Assembly: GCA_902781655.1 (NCBI GenBank) | Contig: CACZJZ010000001.1 | Coordinates: forward strand, 62,001-126,000 | Source: an uncultured Lachnospiraceae bacterium | GTDB lineage: Bacteria > Bacillota > Clostridia > Lachnospirales > Lachnospiraceae | Reading direction: 5' to 3' | DNA: 64,000 nt | Shown: in pieces, positions 34,884-44,618 of the stretch | Layout: each line of letters opens with the position of its first letter | Position numbering within the stretch: position 1 is the first letter of the stretch | Translations under genes and position numbers: made by a program | Notes under the pieces: generated by a model | Databases searched by the model: none | What the model was told of the DNA's origin: nothing | What the model saw: the letters and a program-made list of their open reading frames with translations, nothing else

Positions 34884-36045
34884 ACAAATGCTGAACGAAT
34901 CTTTCAAGACCATCCATAACGGAGAAGTTGTGGAAGGCAAAGTGATTGATGTCAAGCCGGATGAGGCTGTGCTGAACATCAACTACAAGTCAGACGGTAT
35001 TCTGACTCGCAGCGAATACACCAATGATAATTCCGTCGATCTCACGACTGTGCTTCACCCGGGCGATCCGCTCGAGGTTAAGGTCCTCAAGGTGAATGAC
35101 GGAGACGGACAGGTCATTCTTTCCTACAAGAGACTGGCTGCTGATCGCGGCAACAAGCGGATCGAGGAGGCCTACAACAACAAGGAAGTCCTCACCGCAA
35201 AGGTAGTGCAGGTGCTCAATGGAGGACTCTCCGTCAACGTAGAGGGTGTCCGTGTGTTCATCCCCGCTTCCCTGGTTTCCGATACTTATGAGAAGGATCT
35301 CACAAAGTATCAGGATCAGGAAATTCGGTTTGTGATTATTGAATACAATCCGCACAGAAGGAGATACATTGGCGATCGCAAGCAGCTCCTGGTCGCTGAG
35401 AGAGCAAAGCAGAAGGAACAGCTGTTTGCCACGCTGAAGGTGGGCGACATTGTCGAGGGCACGGTCAAGAATATTACAGACTTCGGCGCATTCGTCGATC
35501 TCGGCGGAGCTGATGGCCTTCTTCACATCAGCGAGATGAGCTGGGGCAGAGTTGAGAATCCGAAGAAGGTTTTCAAGGTTGGGCAGAAGCTCAGAGTTCT
35601 CGTGAAGGATATCCAGGGCGAGAAGATTGCGCTCTCTCTGAAGTTCCCTGATGAGAATCCGTGGGTTGGCGCTGCGGAGAAGTACGCGGTCGGTACGATC
35701 GTGACCGGCAAGATTGCCAGAATGACAGATTTTGGCGCATTTGTGGAGCTGGAGCCCGGTATTGACGCCCTGCTTCATGTTTCTCAGATCTCCAGGGAGC
35801 ACATTGACAAGCCCTCCGACGTGCTGAAGACCGGAGAGGAAGTCACTGCCAAGATTGTCGATTTCAATGAGGCGGAGCAGAAGATCAGCCTTTCCATCAA
35901 AGCGCTTCTGATCGATCAGGAGAAGAGAAGGAAAGAGGAAGAGGCAGCAGCCAACGGCGACAATGAAGACGTCGCGACGGTTGATATTGAAGCAGCGGTT
36001 GCAGCTGCCAAGGCTGCGGAGGAAAAGGAAGAGAAGTCGGAGTAA
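34855..36045 (+). CDS. rpsA: S1 RNA-binding domain protein (RpsA-like)
   Basis: A 396-residue protein with four S1 repeats: about residues 20-90 ([20 protein letters not shown]), 105-175, 190-260 ([34 protein letters not shown]) and 275-345 ([34 protein letters not shown]), then an acidic Ala/Glu tail. It acts as ribosomal S1 or a related translation factor. ATG 34855 has GAGGAGG 8-9 bases upstream, all inside ispH. Codon choice is closer to highly expressed genes than that of ispH. Confidence 0.94.
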   Translation: MSEQAEENFEQMLNESFKTIHNGEVVEGKVIDVKPDEAVLNINYKSDGILTRSEYTNDNSVDLTTVLHPGDPLEVKVLKVNDGDGQVILSYKRLAADRGNKRIEEAYNNKEVLTAKVVQVLNGGLSVNVEGVRVFIPASLVSDTYEKDLTKYQDQEIRFVIIEYNPHRRRYIGDRKQLLVAERAKQKEQLFATLKVGDIVEGTVKNITDFGAFVDLGGADGLLHISEMSWGRVENPKKVFKVGQKLRVLVKDIQGEKIALSLKFPDENPWVGAAEKYAVGTIVTGKIARMTDFGAFVELEPGIDALLHVSQISREHIDKPSDVLKTGEEVTAKIVDFNEAEQKISLSIKALLIDQEKRRKEEEAAANGDNEDVATVDIEAAVAAAKAAEEKEEKSE

Positions 36046-36072
36046 TCCGTTCTCTGAGAGAGCCGTTACGGT

Positions 36073-36105
36073 AAAGGTCCCCGGGAAATTCCCGAGGACC
36101 TTTTT
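36073..36105 (+). terminator. Intrinsic terminator after the S1 gene
   Basis: AAAGGTCC(C)CGGGAA pairs with TTCCCG(A)GGACCTTT (36073-36103), followed by T residues. A second palindrome, GTGCGCCC-GGC-GGGCGCAC, sits at 36110-36128 before the convergent gene's end. Confidence 0.88.
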
Positions 36106-36162
36106 GATTGTGCGCCCGGCGGGCGCACGTTCTATAGGGTGAAAGTTTTGCAAGACACAAGA

Positions 36163-37278
36163 CTACTTCTGCGCCAGAATGTGACGGACGATATAGCCTG
36201 CATACTCTTCGAAGAATGAGCGACTTTGTCTGAGTTCCTTCGTAAACGCAAACCAGGCGGCAGAATCCTTGCGATTTTTTTGAAATACGGGTTCCTGGAA
36301 TTTATTCCATTCCGGCAGAAAATCGCCGGTTTTGCGCGTATAACAGGTATCGGCTGTGGCCGGGATCCGGTGGCTGCGGTCTGCATAGACTGCAACCGAG
36401 CGGTGGAGTGCCTGATCTTCTTCGGGAAAATACCAGTATTCCCGGTAGTCTGCGTAATAATATCTGAGTTCTCCGGTATAAATCGGAATTTTGACGATTC
36501 CCTCGTCACCCTGCACGCGTAGCATACAGCCATGCGCTGAACCGAGGATGGGCGCGGGATACGATTCCCGCGGATGAAAATAGAGAAGCAGTTCATTGCG
36601 CGGCGTCCCGTCGAAGGACAGATAGGGCTGAGCTTTTGCCCGATAGAGCGGGATGCCGTGTTCCGCATGAAAAAGCGGCTCGTAGGCAGAAAGAGACAGA
36701 AGCCCGGATAGACCGCGGACATCGGCCTCATTATGGGAAAGGATGAGCTGTCTTGCCGATTCGGCGCCGGACTCTGTATAATCAGCGTACGCGGCGATCA
36801 GTTCTTTTCCGCTTACAGCCTCAGTCCGACCGGTGCCAAGCAACGACTCCACCGTCTGTTGACGGCCGTCGATCAGGCCGAGCACATTCTTCAGAGGATG
36901 TATGATTTTGTATAGATCGACGCTCCGGATCTGGTCCAGCGGGCAGGGCACGCCGAGCTTTGCCGCCCGTTTGGCGAGAAAAGGAAGATCAAACCGGTCT
37001 CCGTTGTACTGGATGAGCACGTCAGTCTTCCGCAGACCCTGAAAAAAGGCGCTGAGCAGTGCAGATTCCTGCGCTGCATTTTCCGCAAAATACTGACACA
37101 GCTGTCTTTCTCCGTTTTCCAGAAAGCGAATCTGCCCGATCAGATAGACGAAACTTTTCTCAGGAGACAGCCCGGTGGTCTCAATGTCGACCAGAACGGC
37201 GGAATGCAGTCCGGTTTCGCCGGGAAGATGCTCCGGGAGTACGACCGGAGGCAGTGTTTTTACAATTCTCTGCATCAT
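36163..37278 (-). CDS. YprB-like ribonuclease H-fold exonuclease
   Basis: A DEDDh-type nuclease domain protein of the RNase_H_2/YprB group. Motif I is AVLVDIETTGLS, motif II LIQYNGDRFDLPFL, and motif III lies in LILSHNEADVRGL. The C-terminal half has no recognised domain. ATG 37278 is about 10 bases after AAAGGAA; ATG 37287 abuts that site and ATG 37275 is equally possible. The length is 371 residues. It is transcribed convergently to the S1 gene and divergently from rnfC. Confidence 0.87.
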   Translation of the reverse strand: MMQRIVKTLPPVVLPEHLPGETGLHSAVLVDIETTGLSPEKSFVYLIGQIRFLENGERQLCQYFAENAAQESALLSAFFQGLRKTDVLIQYNGDRFDLPFLAKRAAKLGVPCPLDQIRSVDLYKIIHPLKNVLGLIDGRQQTVESLLGTGRTEAVSGKELIAAYADYTESGAESARQLILSHNEADVRGLSGLLSLSAYEPLFHAEHGIPLYRAKAQPYLSFDGTPRNELLLYFHPRESYPAPILGSAHGCMLRVQGDEGIVKIPIYTGELRYYYADYREYWYFPEEDQALHRSVAVYADRSHRIPATADTCYTRKTGDFLPEWNKFQEPVFQKNRKDSAAWFAFTKELRQSRSFFEEYAGYIVRHILAQK

Positions 37279-37445
37279 ATGACACATTCCTTTCGTGGGA
37301 ATCCAATGGAAGCCACATAGAATTTCGCCAGAACTCTGCTGCGAAGCATAGATTACTGATGTGGTGATTTTAGCACATCTGCTCCGAAGATATGGTAAAA
37401 TGCCCATAAGTCATTTTGGAATCTATCGTAAGCAGGAGAGTCAGC

Positions 37446-38795
37446 ATGCCCCAGTCCACTTTTTTCGGCGGTGTCCACCCATTCGACGGGAAGGACATGA
37501 GCAAGGAAAAGCCGATCAAAACAATATTTCCGCGCGGAGATATGGTCTACCCATTGAAACAGCATATCGGGGCACCGGCGGTTCCGATCGTAAAACCTGG
37601 AGATCCGGTTCTCACCGGGCAGATGATTGCGAGAGCGGACGGCGATCTGTCGGCAGCCGTGCATGCCACCGTCTCCGGCACAGTCATTCGGATCGGGCCG
37701 CATCTTTTGGCGGACGGATCCGAGCAGGAATGCATTGTGATTCATAACGACGGACGGTTTCACGAGATTTTCTACCCGCAGGCCAGAAGCCTCGAGCAGC
37801 TGAATGCGGCCACCATCATTGAATCCGTGCGGGACGCCGGCGTGGTCGGCATGGGCGGAGCCGGCCTTCCCGCCCATATCAAGCTGGAGACAGAGAATCC
37901 CCGCAGGATCGATTACTGTATTGCAAATTGTGTGGAGTGCGAGCCTTACCTGACCTCGGACTATCGCCGGATGGTGGAAAACCCCGCAAAAGTAATCAAT
38001 GGGCTGCGGATTGAAATGAAAATCTTTTCACGCGCGAGGGGGATTCTTGCTGTCGATGAGCGCTGCAGCGATGTCTCCCGCCTGTTCCGCGATCTCACCC
38101 GGGACGACCCGCGGATTTATGTGCGCAGGCTTCGCTCCAAGTATCCGCAGGGGGCGGAGCGGCAGCTGATTTACGCGCTGACCGGCCGGACACTGAATGC
38201 CGCGATGCTTCCCTCCGATATCGGCTGTTCGGTCAGTAACGTTGACACGCTGGTGGCCATCAATCAGGCAGTAATGGTGCATGAACCGCTTCTCACACGG
38301 ATTGTCACAGTATCCGGAGATGCTGCCGCCGAGCCGCGCAATTTCCGGGTACGGATCGGGATGAGCGTCCGGGAACTGCTGGAGAGAGCGGGCGGCTTCT
38401 CGCAGCCGCCCGCCCTGATTCTGGATGGAGGCCCCATGACAGGGACCCGGATCGACAATCTGGACGTTCCGGTCACCAAGCTGACCTCTGCGATCGTAGC
38501 GCTGCGGAAGGATCGCTGCGGAGCATATCGCGAGACGCCGTGCACCCGCTGCGGCCGCTGTGTCAGGGCGTGCCCAAATCATCTGGTTCCCATGCAGCTC
38601 TATGAAGATCTACTCAGGAAACGGGACGATCTGTTCCTGCGACATGGCGGGCTTGAATGCAGTGGCTGCGGATGCTGCAGCTACACATGCCCCTCCCGCA
38701 TGCAGCTTTCGTACCGGATTTACAGCAGGAGGACCGCCCTGATCAGGGACCCGGAACGAGCCGGAATTTATGCAAGGAGACTGAGCACGCAATGA
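37446..38795 (+). CDS. rnfC: RnfC-like electron transport subunit
   Basis: Peripheral NADH/flavin- and Fe-S-binding subunit of the Rnf ferredoxin:NAD oxidoreductase type. GGVHPFDGK start, a barrel-sandwich segment, GMGGAGLPAHIK, NCVECEPYL, and two 4Fe-4S clusters: Cys366/369/372/376 (CTRCGRCVRACP) and Cys405/408/411/415 (CSGCGCCSYTCP). The 449 residues are typical. CAGGAGAG precedes ATG 37446. It overlaps rnfD (ATGA). None of rnfG, rnfE, rnfA or rnfB follows. Confidence 0.92.
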   Translation: MPQSTFFGGVHPFDGKDMSKEKPIKTIFPRGDMVYPLKQHIGAPAVPIVKPGDPVLTGQMIARADGDLSAAVHATVSGTVIRIGPHLLADGSEQECIVIHNDGRFHEIFYPQARSLEQLNAATIIESVRDAGVVGMGGAGLPAHIKLETENPRRIDYCIANCVECEPYLTSDYRRMVENPAKVINGLRIEMKIFSRARGILAVDERCSDVSRLFRDLTRDDPRIYVRRLRSKYPQGAERQLIYALTGRTLNAAMLPSDIGCSVSNVDTLVAINQAVMVHEPLLTRIVTVSGDAAAEPRNFRVRIGMSVRELLERAGGFSQPPALILDGGPMTGTRIDNLDVPVTKLTSAIVALRKDRCGAYRETPCTRCGRCVRACPNHLVPMQLYEDLLRKRDDLFLRHGGLECSGCGCCSYTCPSRMQLSYRIYSRRTALIRDPERAGIYARRLSTQ

Positions 38796-39799
38796 CATCC
38801 ACACAGGAATTTACAACCCATCTTCCGGACCGGGTGGACTATCGCCAGGGGTCCTCCCGGATACGGCCTTTTATGCGCACCGCCTATGGTACGGATTCCA
38901 TCATGGGTCTGATGATGGCTGCGCTGATCGTGATCGGCGGCGGCGGAGTTGCACGGTATGGTCCGCATGCGCTTCTTCTCTGTCTGGTCAGCACGGCTTC
39001 TGCCGTGGCGGCTGAAACAGCCTACAGCGCTGCAGCCGGGAGAGGATTGACGATCCGCGACTATTCCGGGGCAGTCAGCGGGCTTATGCTGGGACTGATT
39101 CTTCCGCCCTCGGTGCCCGTATACTTTGCCGCGATCGGCGCAGCGGCCGGTATTCTCCTTGGAAAGTGTCTGTTTGGCGGGATCGGACGAAATCTGATCA
39201 ACCCGGCCATGACCGGTAAACTGATTCTGATTGTCCTGTTCCGGAATGCGATGGGGGATTTCTCCTCCGGCAGCTTCGGCCCCATTTCTCCTCTGATGCA
39301 GTTCACCATGGGAAATTCAGTCAGTACGCGGGATATACTGACCGGCAATGTCCCCGCCTGCATCGGAACGGGCAGCATTCTGCTGATCCTTGCTGCGGCG
39401 GTGTTTCTGCTTCTGAGCGGGGTGATCACGCTGACGATTCCGATGAGCGGCCTGCTCAGTTTCACAGTCATGATGATACTCTTCGGACATCACGGCTGGC
39501 GTCCCGGCTTTCTGATGGTGGAGCTGTGCGGCGGAAGCTTTCTCTTTACCCTTTTTCTGATGGCGACGGACTATTCTACCAGTCCGGTGACCGTTGCTGG
39601 ACAGGTGATCTACGGTGTGCTATTCGGCATACTGACAGCTGTGCTCAGACTGTTTTTCGGCAGGACCGAGCATGCGGTAGTGATCGCTCTGCTGCTCACG
39701 AACGTGACGGCACGTTTTCTGGACCAGCATACGATGCCAAGACCATTCGGGCAGAGACGGCAGGGCAGCCGCTTCACCGTTCCGCGGCCTGGAAAATAA
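38792..39799 (+). CDS. rnfD: RnfD-like membrane subunit
   Basis: Integral membrane subunit (NqrB/RnfD family) with about nine helices, 335 residues. GKCLFGGIGRNLINPAM, GNVPACIGTGSILLIL and FMATDYSTSPVT are family landmarks. The stretch corresponding to the covalent FMN site (SGAT in most RnfD) reads SSGSFGPISPL, with no threonine at that place, so flavinylation is doubtful. It starts inside the rnfC stop, with AAGGAG upstream. The next gene is thrC, not rnfG. Confidence 0.88.
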   Translation: MTSTQEFTTHLPDRVDYRQGSSRIRPFMRTAYGTDSIMGLMMAALIVIGGGGVARYGPHALLLCLVSTASAVAAETAYSAAAGRGLTIRDYSGAVSGLMLGLILPPSVPVYFAAIGAAAGILLGKCLFGGIGRNLINPAMTGKLILIVLFRNAMGDFSSGSFGPISPLMQFTMGNSVSTRDILTGNVPACIGTGSILLILAAAVFLLLSGVITLTIPMSGLLSFTVMMILFGHHGWRPGFLMVELCGGSFLFTLFLMATDYSTSPVTVAGQVIYGVLFGILTAVLRLFFGRTEHAVVIALLLTNVTARFLDQHTMPRPFGQRRQGSRFTVPRPGK

Positions 39800-39864
39800 T
39801 ACCGATTCCAGCATACTGTTCAGCAGACAGCCGCGCTCCGGAGCGCGGCACGGAGGATTTATTT

Positions 39865-41355
39865 ATGGATCATGTTGTATATCAGAGCACAAGAAGCAGC
39901 GGCATACCCATTACCGCATCGCAGGCAATTCTGCGTGGCCTTGCGGATGACAGCGGTCTGTATGTGCCGGACCATATTCCTTCGCTCGATATTCCATTCG
40001 AAACGCTTGCCGGGATGTCCTATCAGGAGACGGCGCTTGAGGTGATGCGGCGTCTTTTGTCCGACTATACAGAGGATGAGCTTGCAGACTGTATTGCAAA
40101 GGCCTACGACTGCAAATTTGACACAGAGGTGATTGCTCCGCTTGTTTATGCGGATAATGCCTATTATCTGGAGCTGTTCCACGGCAAAACGATCGCGTTC
40201 AAGGATATGGCCCTGTCCATTCTGCCGCATCTGATGATCGCCGCCGCAAGAAAGAATCATGACGACCGTGAAATTGTCATCCTGACCGCGACCAGTGGAG
40301 ATACCGGGAAGGCCGCGCTCGCCGGATTTGCCGACGTGCCTGGAACAAAAATCATTGTATTTTACCCGAAGGATGGCGTATCTCCCATTCAGAAAAGGCA
40401 GATGGTCACCCAGACAGGGGAGAACACGTGTGTCATCGGCATCGAGGGAAATTTTGACGATGCACAGACCGGAGTCAAGCAAATCTTCACCGATCCGGCC
40501 ATGCGGGAGAAGCTCGATGCGCATGGGTGCCGCTTCTCCTCCGCGAATTCGATCAATATCGGCAGGCTCGTGCCGCAGATCGTATATTATGTCTATGCCT
40601 ACGCAAAACTGGTGGAGCATGGGCGCATCCAGGCCGGAGAACCGGTGAATTTTGCCGTGCCGACCGGGAACTTCGGCAATATTCTGGCCGCGTTTTATGC
40701 AAGCAGAATGGGTATCCCGGTGCACCGGCTCCTGTGCGCCTCCAACACGAACCGGGTTTTGTACGACTTCTTTGCCACCGGCACGTATGACCGCAGAAGG
40801 CCGTTTGTCGTGACCAGTTCGCCGTCGATGGATATTCTGGTCTCGAGCAACCTGGAGCGTCTCATCTATCACATCACGGGGGAGAATCCAGAACAGAATG
40901 CCTCCTACATGCGGGCGCTGCGGGAACAGGGTGCGTATACCATCACACCGGCCATGCGGGAAAGGCTGTCTCTGTTCCGCGGCGGGTATGCGACAGAGGA
41001 GGAAACATCGGAAGAAATCCACGCGCTGTATGAGGAGACCGGCTATGTGATCGACCCGCATACCGCGGTCGCGTCTTCGGTGTACAGAAGGTACCGGAAG
41101 GAAACAGGAGACGAAACACCGACCGTGATCGCTTCCACCGCGTCTCCGTTCAAGTTTGAGAGCACGGTGATGCATGCGCTTGGCAGAGAGACGGACATGG
41201 ACGACCTCGCGCTCGCCGACGAACTCTCCCGTCTCGCCGGCGTCCCGGTTCCTGAGGCGGTCAGCAGTCTGCGCGGCGCCAGAATCCGTCACACCAGGGT
41301 GTGCGGCAGAGACGAAATGGCAGGAGAGGTCTGCCGTTTTCTTGGCCTTGGCTGA
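39865..41355 (+). CDS. thrC: Threonine synthase
   Basis: PLP enzyme converting O-phosphohomoserine to threonine, of the long (~490-residue) type. PLP lysine in HGKTIAFKDMA (Lys113), the phosphate loop TATSGDTGKAAL, and GNFGNILAAFYA are seen. GGAGG precedes ATG 39865; the frame open further upstream belongs to the rnfD 3' end and is not thrC. A perfect palindrome (CCGCGCTCCGGAGCGCGG, near 39831-39848) lies just before the ribosome binding site. The length is 496 residues. Confidence 0.96.
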   Translation: MDHVVYQSTRSSGIPITASQAILRGLADDSGLYVPDHIPSLDIPFETLAGMSYQETALEVMRRLLSDYTEDELADCIAKAYDCKFDTEVIAPLVYADNAYYLELFHGKTIAFKDMALSILPHLMIAAARKNHDDREIVILTATSGDTGKAALAGFADVPGTKIIVFYPKDGVSPIQKRQMVTQTGENTCVIGIEGNFDDAQTGVKQIFTDPAMREKLDAHGCRFSSANSINIGRLVPQIVYYVYAYAKLVEHGRIQAGEPVNFAVPTGNFGNILAAFYASRMGIPVHRLLCASNTNRVLYDFFATGTYDRRRPFVVTSSPSMDILVSSNLERLIYHITGENPEQNASYMRALREQGAYTITPAMRERLSLFRGGYATEEETSEEIHALYEETGYVIDPHTAVASSVYRRYRKETGDETPTVIASTASPFKFESTVMHALGRETDMDDLALADELSRLAGVPVPEAVSSLRGARIRHTRVCGRDEMAGEVCRFLGLG

Positions 41356-41374
41356 AGGCCGGAAAGGCGAAGAT

Positions 41375-42778
41375 ATGGCCATTAATGAAATCAATATTTA
41401 CTCCAGGATCACGCCGGAAATCGCTGGCCTGGCGAAAGAGTCAGAGCGCAATGACAAAATAGACAACGCTCTATATACGAAACTGCATGTCAAGCGCGGT
41501 CTGCGTGATCTGAACGGCAAGGGCGTGCTTGCCGGGCTCACCAATGTCAGCGAGGTGCGCGCCAAGAAAAAGGACGCGGACGGAAACGAGGTGCCGGACT
41601 ACGGACATCTCTATTACCGCGGCTATGCCATTGAGGACCTGGTGGGCGGCATCATTGCGGACAACCGGTTCGGCTTTGAGGAAATCACCTATCTTCTGAT
41701 GTTCGGAGAGCTTCCGACAGAAAGGGAGCTGTCTGACTTTCAGGAGCTGCTGATTTTCTATCGCTCCCTGCCGAAAAATTTTGTCCGTGATGTGATTATG
41801 AAGGCGCCGAGCGGCAATATGATGAACAGCCTTGCCCGCTCTGTTCTGACGCTGTATTCCTACGACGACCACCCGGATGATGTCTCGCTGCCCAATGTAT
41901 TGCGGCAGAGCCTGCAGCTGATCAGCCTCTTTCCTATGCTGGCGGTCTATGCGTATCAGGCCAATCATTACTACAACGACGGCGGCTCGCTCACCATTCA
42001 TCCTCCGCTCGACCATGGCTCTCTGGCGGAGAATATTCTGCAGCTCCTGCGCAGAGACGGCACGTATTCCCAGCTGGAGGCCATGATCCTGGACCTGTGC
42101 CTGATTCTGCATATGGATCACGGCGGCGGCAACAACTCCACCTTCACGACGCACGTCGTGACCTCCACCATGACAGATACCTACGCGTGCATCTCCGCGG
42201 CGCTCGCTTCGCTCAAGGGTCCCCGCCACGGCGGCGCCAATCTCAAGGTGGTGGATATGTTCTCGGATATGGAGCAGGCGCTCACGGACTGGGAGGATGA
42301 GGATGCCATCCGGGACTATTGCAGAAAGCTTCTGCGCGGTGAGGCGTTCGACCATGCCGGACTGATTTACGGTGTAGGACACGCGGTTTACTCCCTGTCC
42401 GATCCGCGCGCAGTGATTCTGCAATCGTATGTGGAACGTCTGTCTGTCGCGAAAAACCGGTATCGGGAGTATGAGCTGTACAGCCGGGTCGCCAGAATCG
42501 CGCCGGAGGTCATCGCAGAGGAACGAAAGATGTTCAAGGGCGTATGCGTGAATGTTGACTTCTATTCCGGCCTGGTGTATCAGATGCTGGGCCTGCCGCG
42601 GGAATTGTTCACGCCGCTCTTCGCTATGGCGAGGATTGTCGGCTGGAGTGCTCACCGCATGGAGGAGATCGCCAACAAGGGCAAAATTATCCGTCCTGCT
42701 TATACTACAGTGAAACCGCTGCAGGCCTATGTTCCGATGCAGGAGAGAACAGGCGGGGACGCGGAAAAGAGGAGATGA
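41375..42778 (+). CDS. gltA: Citrate synthase (Si-type)
   Basis: Condenses acetyl-CoA and oxaloacetate. Catalytic residues are His249 (LHMDHGGGNNS), His336 (YGVGHAVYSLSDPR) and Asp395 (NVDFYSGLVY). ATG 41375 lies 19 bases after thrC; the upstream open frame is a shadow of thrC. The 467 residues make it a longer-type enzyme. A 2-methylcitrate synthase activity cannot be excluded by sequence alone. Xaa-Pro aminopeptidase follows without a gap. Confidence 0.94.
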   Translation: MAINEINIYSRITPEIAGLAKESERNDKIDNALYTKLHVKRGLRDLNGKGVLAGLTNVSEVRAKKKDADGNEVPDYGHLYYRGYAIEDLVGGIIADNRFGFEEITYLLMFGELPTERELSDFQELLIFYRSLPKNFVRDVIMKAPSGNMMNSLARSVLTLYSYDDHPDDVSLPNVLRQSLQLISLFPMLAVYAYQANHYYNDGGSLTIHPPLDHGSLAENILQLLRRDGTYSQLEAMILDLCLILHMDHGGGNNSTFTTHVVTSTMTDTYACISAALASLKGPRHGGANLKVVDMFSDMEQALTDWEDEDAIRDYCRKLLRGEAFDHAGLIYGVGHAVYSLSDPRAVILQSYVERLSVAKNRYREYELYSRVARIAPEVIAEERKMFKGVCVNVDFYSGLVYQMLGLPRELFTPLFAMARIVGWSAHRMEEIANKGKIIRPAYTTVKPLQAYVPMQERTGGDAEKRR

Positions 42779-42786
42779 ACAATTGT

Positions 42787-44607
42787 ATGAAAAAGAGTGA
42801 GGAAATCAGGGAACATTTGAACCAGCTCCGGAAGGAGATGGAAAGGGAGGGCGTCGATACGCTGATGATCCCGACGGCGGATTACCACAACTCGGAATAC
42901 GCCGCCGAATATTTTGCCGCGAGAAAATATTATTCCGGATTTACTGGATCGGCGGGGACGCTGATCGTCTCGAAGGACTGGGCAGGACTCTGGACCGACG
43001 GACGTTATTGGATTCAGGCGGAGCGGGAGATGAAGGACACCGGCATTGCGCTGATGAAGATGGCTGAGCCAGGCGTGCCGGACACCGGCGAGTATCTGGA
43101 ACAGACGATGAAGGACGGGGAAGTGCTCGGTTTCGACGGCAGATGCGTCAGCTATGAGGAGGGACATCGCCTCAAAAAGGCACTGAAGGCGCACGACGTG
43201 CAGATCATCGCGAAGAAGGATCTGGCGGGAAGGGCGTGGAAACACAGGCCTGAGCTTCCCTGCCATCCGATGTTTGTTCTGGAGGAAAAGTACGTGGGGG
43301 AGTCCTCCGTCTCCAAGGTCAGAAGACTGAGAGAGGCGCTCGGGAGGAACGGGGCCCGGAATCTTGTGATCACGAAGCTGGATGATATCATGTGGCTCAC
43401 CAATCTGCGGGGAGCGGATGTGGACTATAATCCGGTGGCACTGAGTTATGCGGTGGTGACGCCCGCGGATGTGCATCTGTTTGTACAGCCGGAGGAAGTC
43501 TCGGATCAGGTGCGGTCATACTGCGGAAAGGTGGGGATTACCCTGCATGACTATGCGGATTTTGAAGCATTTCTGCAGGAGATGACGTTTGACGGCGGCG
43601 TTTCCATGGACCCGGGACAGGTGAGCTACCGGATATTCTCTCTCGTCAAAAAACGCTGTGAGCTGGCGGATGTTCCGGTGATCCGGGAGGCCTGCCCGAT
43701 CGAACTCATGAAGGCGGTGAAGAACGCGACGGAGATCCGGAATACAAAGGAAATCTATCTTGAAGACTCTGTGAAGGTGACAGACTTCATTTTCTGGCTC
43801 ACGCACAAGGCGGATCTGACGAAGGAGACGGAGCTCTCCGCGGCACAGCACCTCGATCATCTCCGCACAGAGATTCCCGGATTCCTGGAACTGAGTTTCG
43901 GAACCATCGCCGCGTATGGAGCTAACGCAGCGCAGATGCACTACGATCCGTCCCGGCAAACGCCGGCACAGCTCGCACCGGAAGGAATGCTGCTCGTGGA
44001 TTCCGGCGGCACGTACACCCGCGGCACTACCGACGTCACCCGCACAACAGCGCTCGGCCCGGTCACAGAGGAGATGCGGAAAAGTTATACGCTGACGGCG
44101 GCGGGCAATCTGAATCTGCTGCACGCGGTGTTTTTGTCCGGCTGCAAGGGAATCAATCTCGACATTCTCTGCCGGGAGCCGCTCTGGGAGACCGGTACAG
44201 ATTATAAATGTGGAACAGGCCATGGCATCGGGTACTGCCTCAATGTACACGAGGGGCCGCAGTCGATCCGCTGGAGACAGGGGAAGAATCTGTCGGATGC
44301 TGTCTTTGAACCGGGCATGATCATCTCGGATGAGCCAGGTGTATATAAAGCCGGGAAATATGGCATCCGCATAGAGACGATTCTGCTCTGCACGGAAGCA
44401 ATGAAGACAGAAGATGGACAGTTCCTGCAGTTCGAGCCACTGACCTTTGTGCCGCTCGACCGTAACCTGTTGAACCCGGCTTATCTCACAGACAAGGAGC
44501 GGAAGCGGGTCAATGATTATCAGCGCCAGTGCCGGGAAAAGCTTCTTCCCTTTATCCAGGATGAGGAAGAACGCGCATGGCTGCTTGAGATGACCGAAGA
44601 ACTGTGA
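42787..44607 (+). CDS. Xaa-Pro aminopeptidase (M24B)
   Basis: Removes N-terminal residues before proline. Two creatinase-N-like domains (residues 1-300) precede the pita-bread domain with metal ligands in LVDSGGTYTRGTTDVTRT (two Asp), GTGHGIGYCLNVHEGP (His), DEPGVYKAGKYGIRIETI (Glu) and LQFEPLTFVPLD (Glu). GAGGAG lies 12 bases before ATG 42787; ATG 42775 overlaps the citrate synthase stop and is the alternative start. The length is 606 residues. The 6S RNA promoter lies within its last 25 bases. Confidence 0.94.
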   Translation: MKKSEEIREHLNQLRKEMEREGVDTLMIPTADYHNSEYAAEYFAARKYYSGFTGSAGTLIVSKDWAGLWTDGRYWIQAEREMKDTGIALMKMAEPGVPDTGEYLEQTMKDGEVLGFDGRCVSYEEGHRLKKALKAHDVQIIAKKDLAGRAWKHRPELPCHPMFVLEEKYVGESSVSKVRRLREALGRNGARNLVITKLDDIMWLTNLRGADVDYNPVALSYAVVTPADVHLFVQPEEVSDQVRSYCGKVGITLHDYADFEAFLQEMTFDGGVSMDPGQVSYRIFSLVKKRCELADVPVIREACPIELMKAVKNATEIRNTKEIYLEDSVKVTDFIFWLTHKADLTKETELSAAQHLDHLRTEIPGFLELSFGTIAAYGANAAQMHYDPSRQTPAQLAPEGMLLVDSGGTYTRGTTDVTRTTALGPVTEEMRKSYTLTAAGNLNLLHAVFLSGCKGINLDILCREPLWETGTDYKCGTGHGIGYCLNVHEGPQSIRWRQGKNLSDAVFEPGMIISDEPGVYKAGKYGIRIETILLCTEAMKTEDGQFLQFEPLTFVPLDRNLLNPAYLTDKERKRVNDYQRQCREKLLPFIQDEEERAWLLEMTEEL

Positions 44608-44613
44608 TACGAT
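44585..44613 (+). promoter_or_regulatory. Promoter of the 6S RNA candidate
   Basis: TTGAGA (44585-44590), 17-base spacer, TACGAT (44608-44613) with TGn extension (44605-44607). The predicted start, about 44619-44620, coincides with the first base pair of the RNA closing stem. Confidence 0.75.
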
Positions 44614-44618
44614 AACGG

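Noticed and set aside
39859..41394. Minus-strand open frame opposite thrC
   Set aside because: A shadow of threonine synthase, with no start signal and no recognisable motif.
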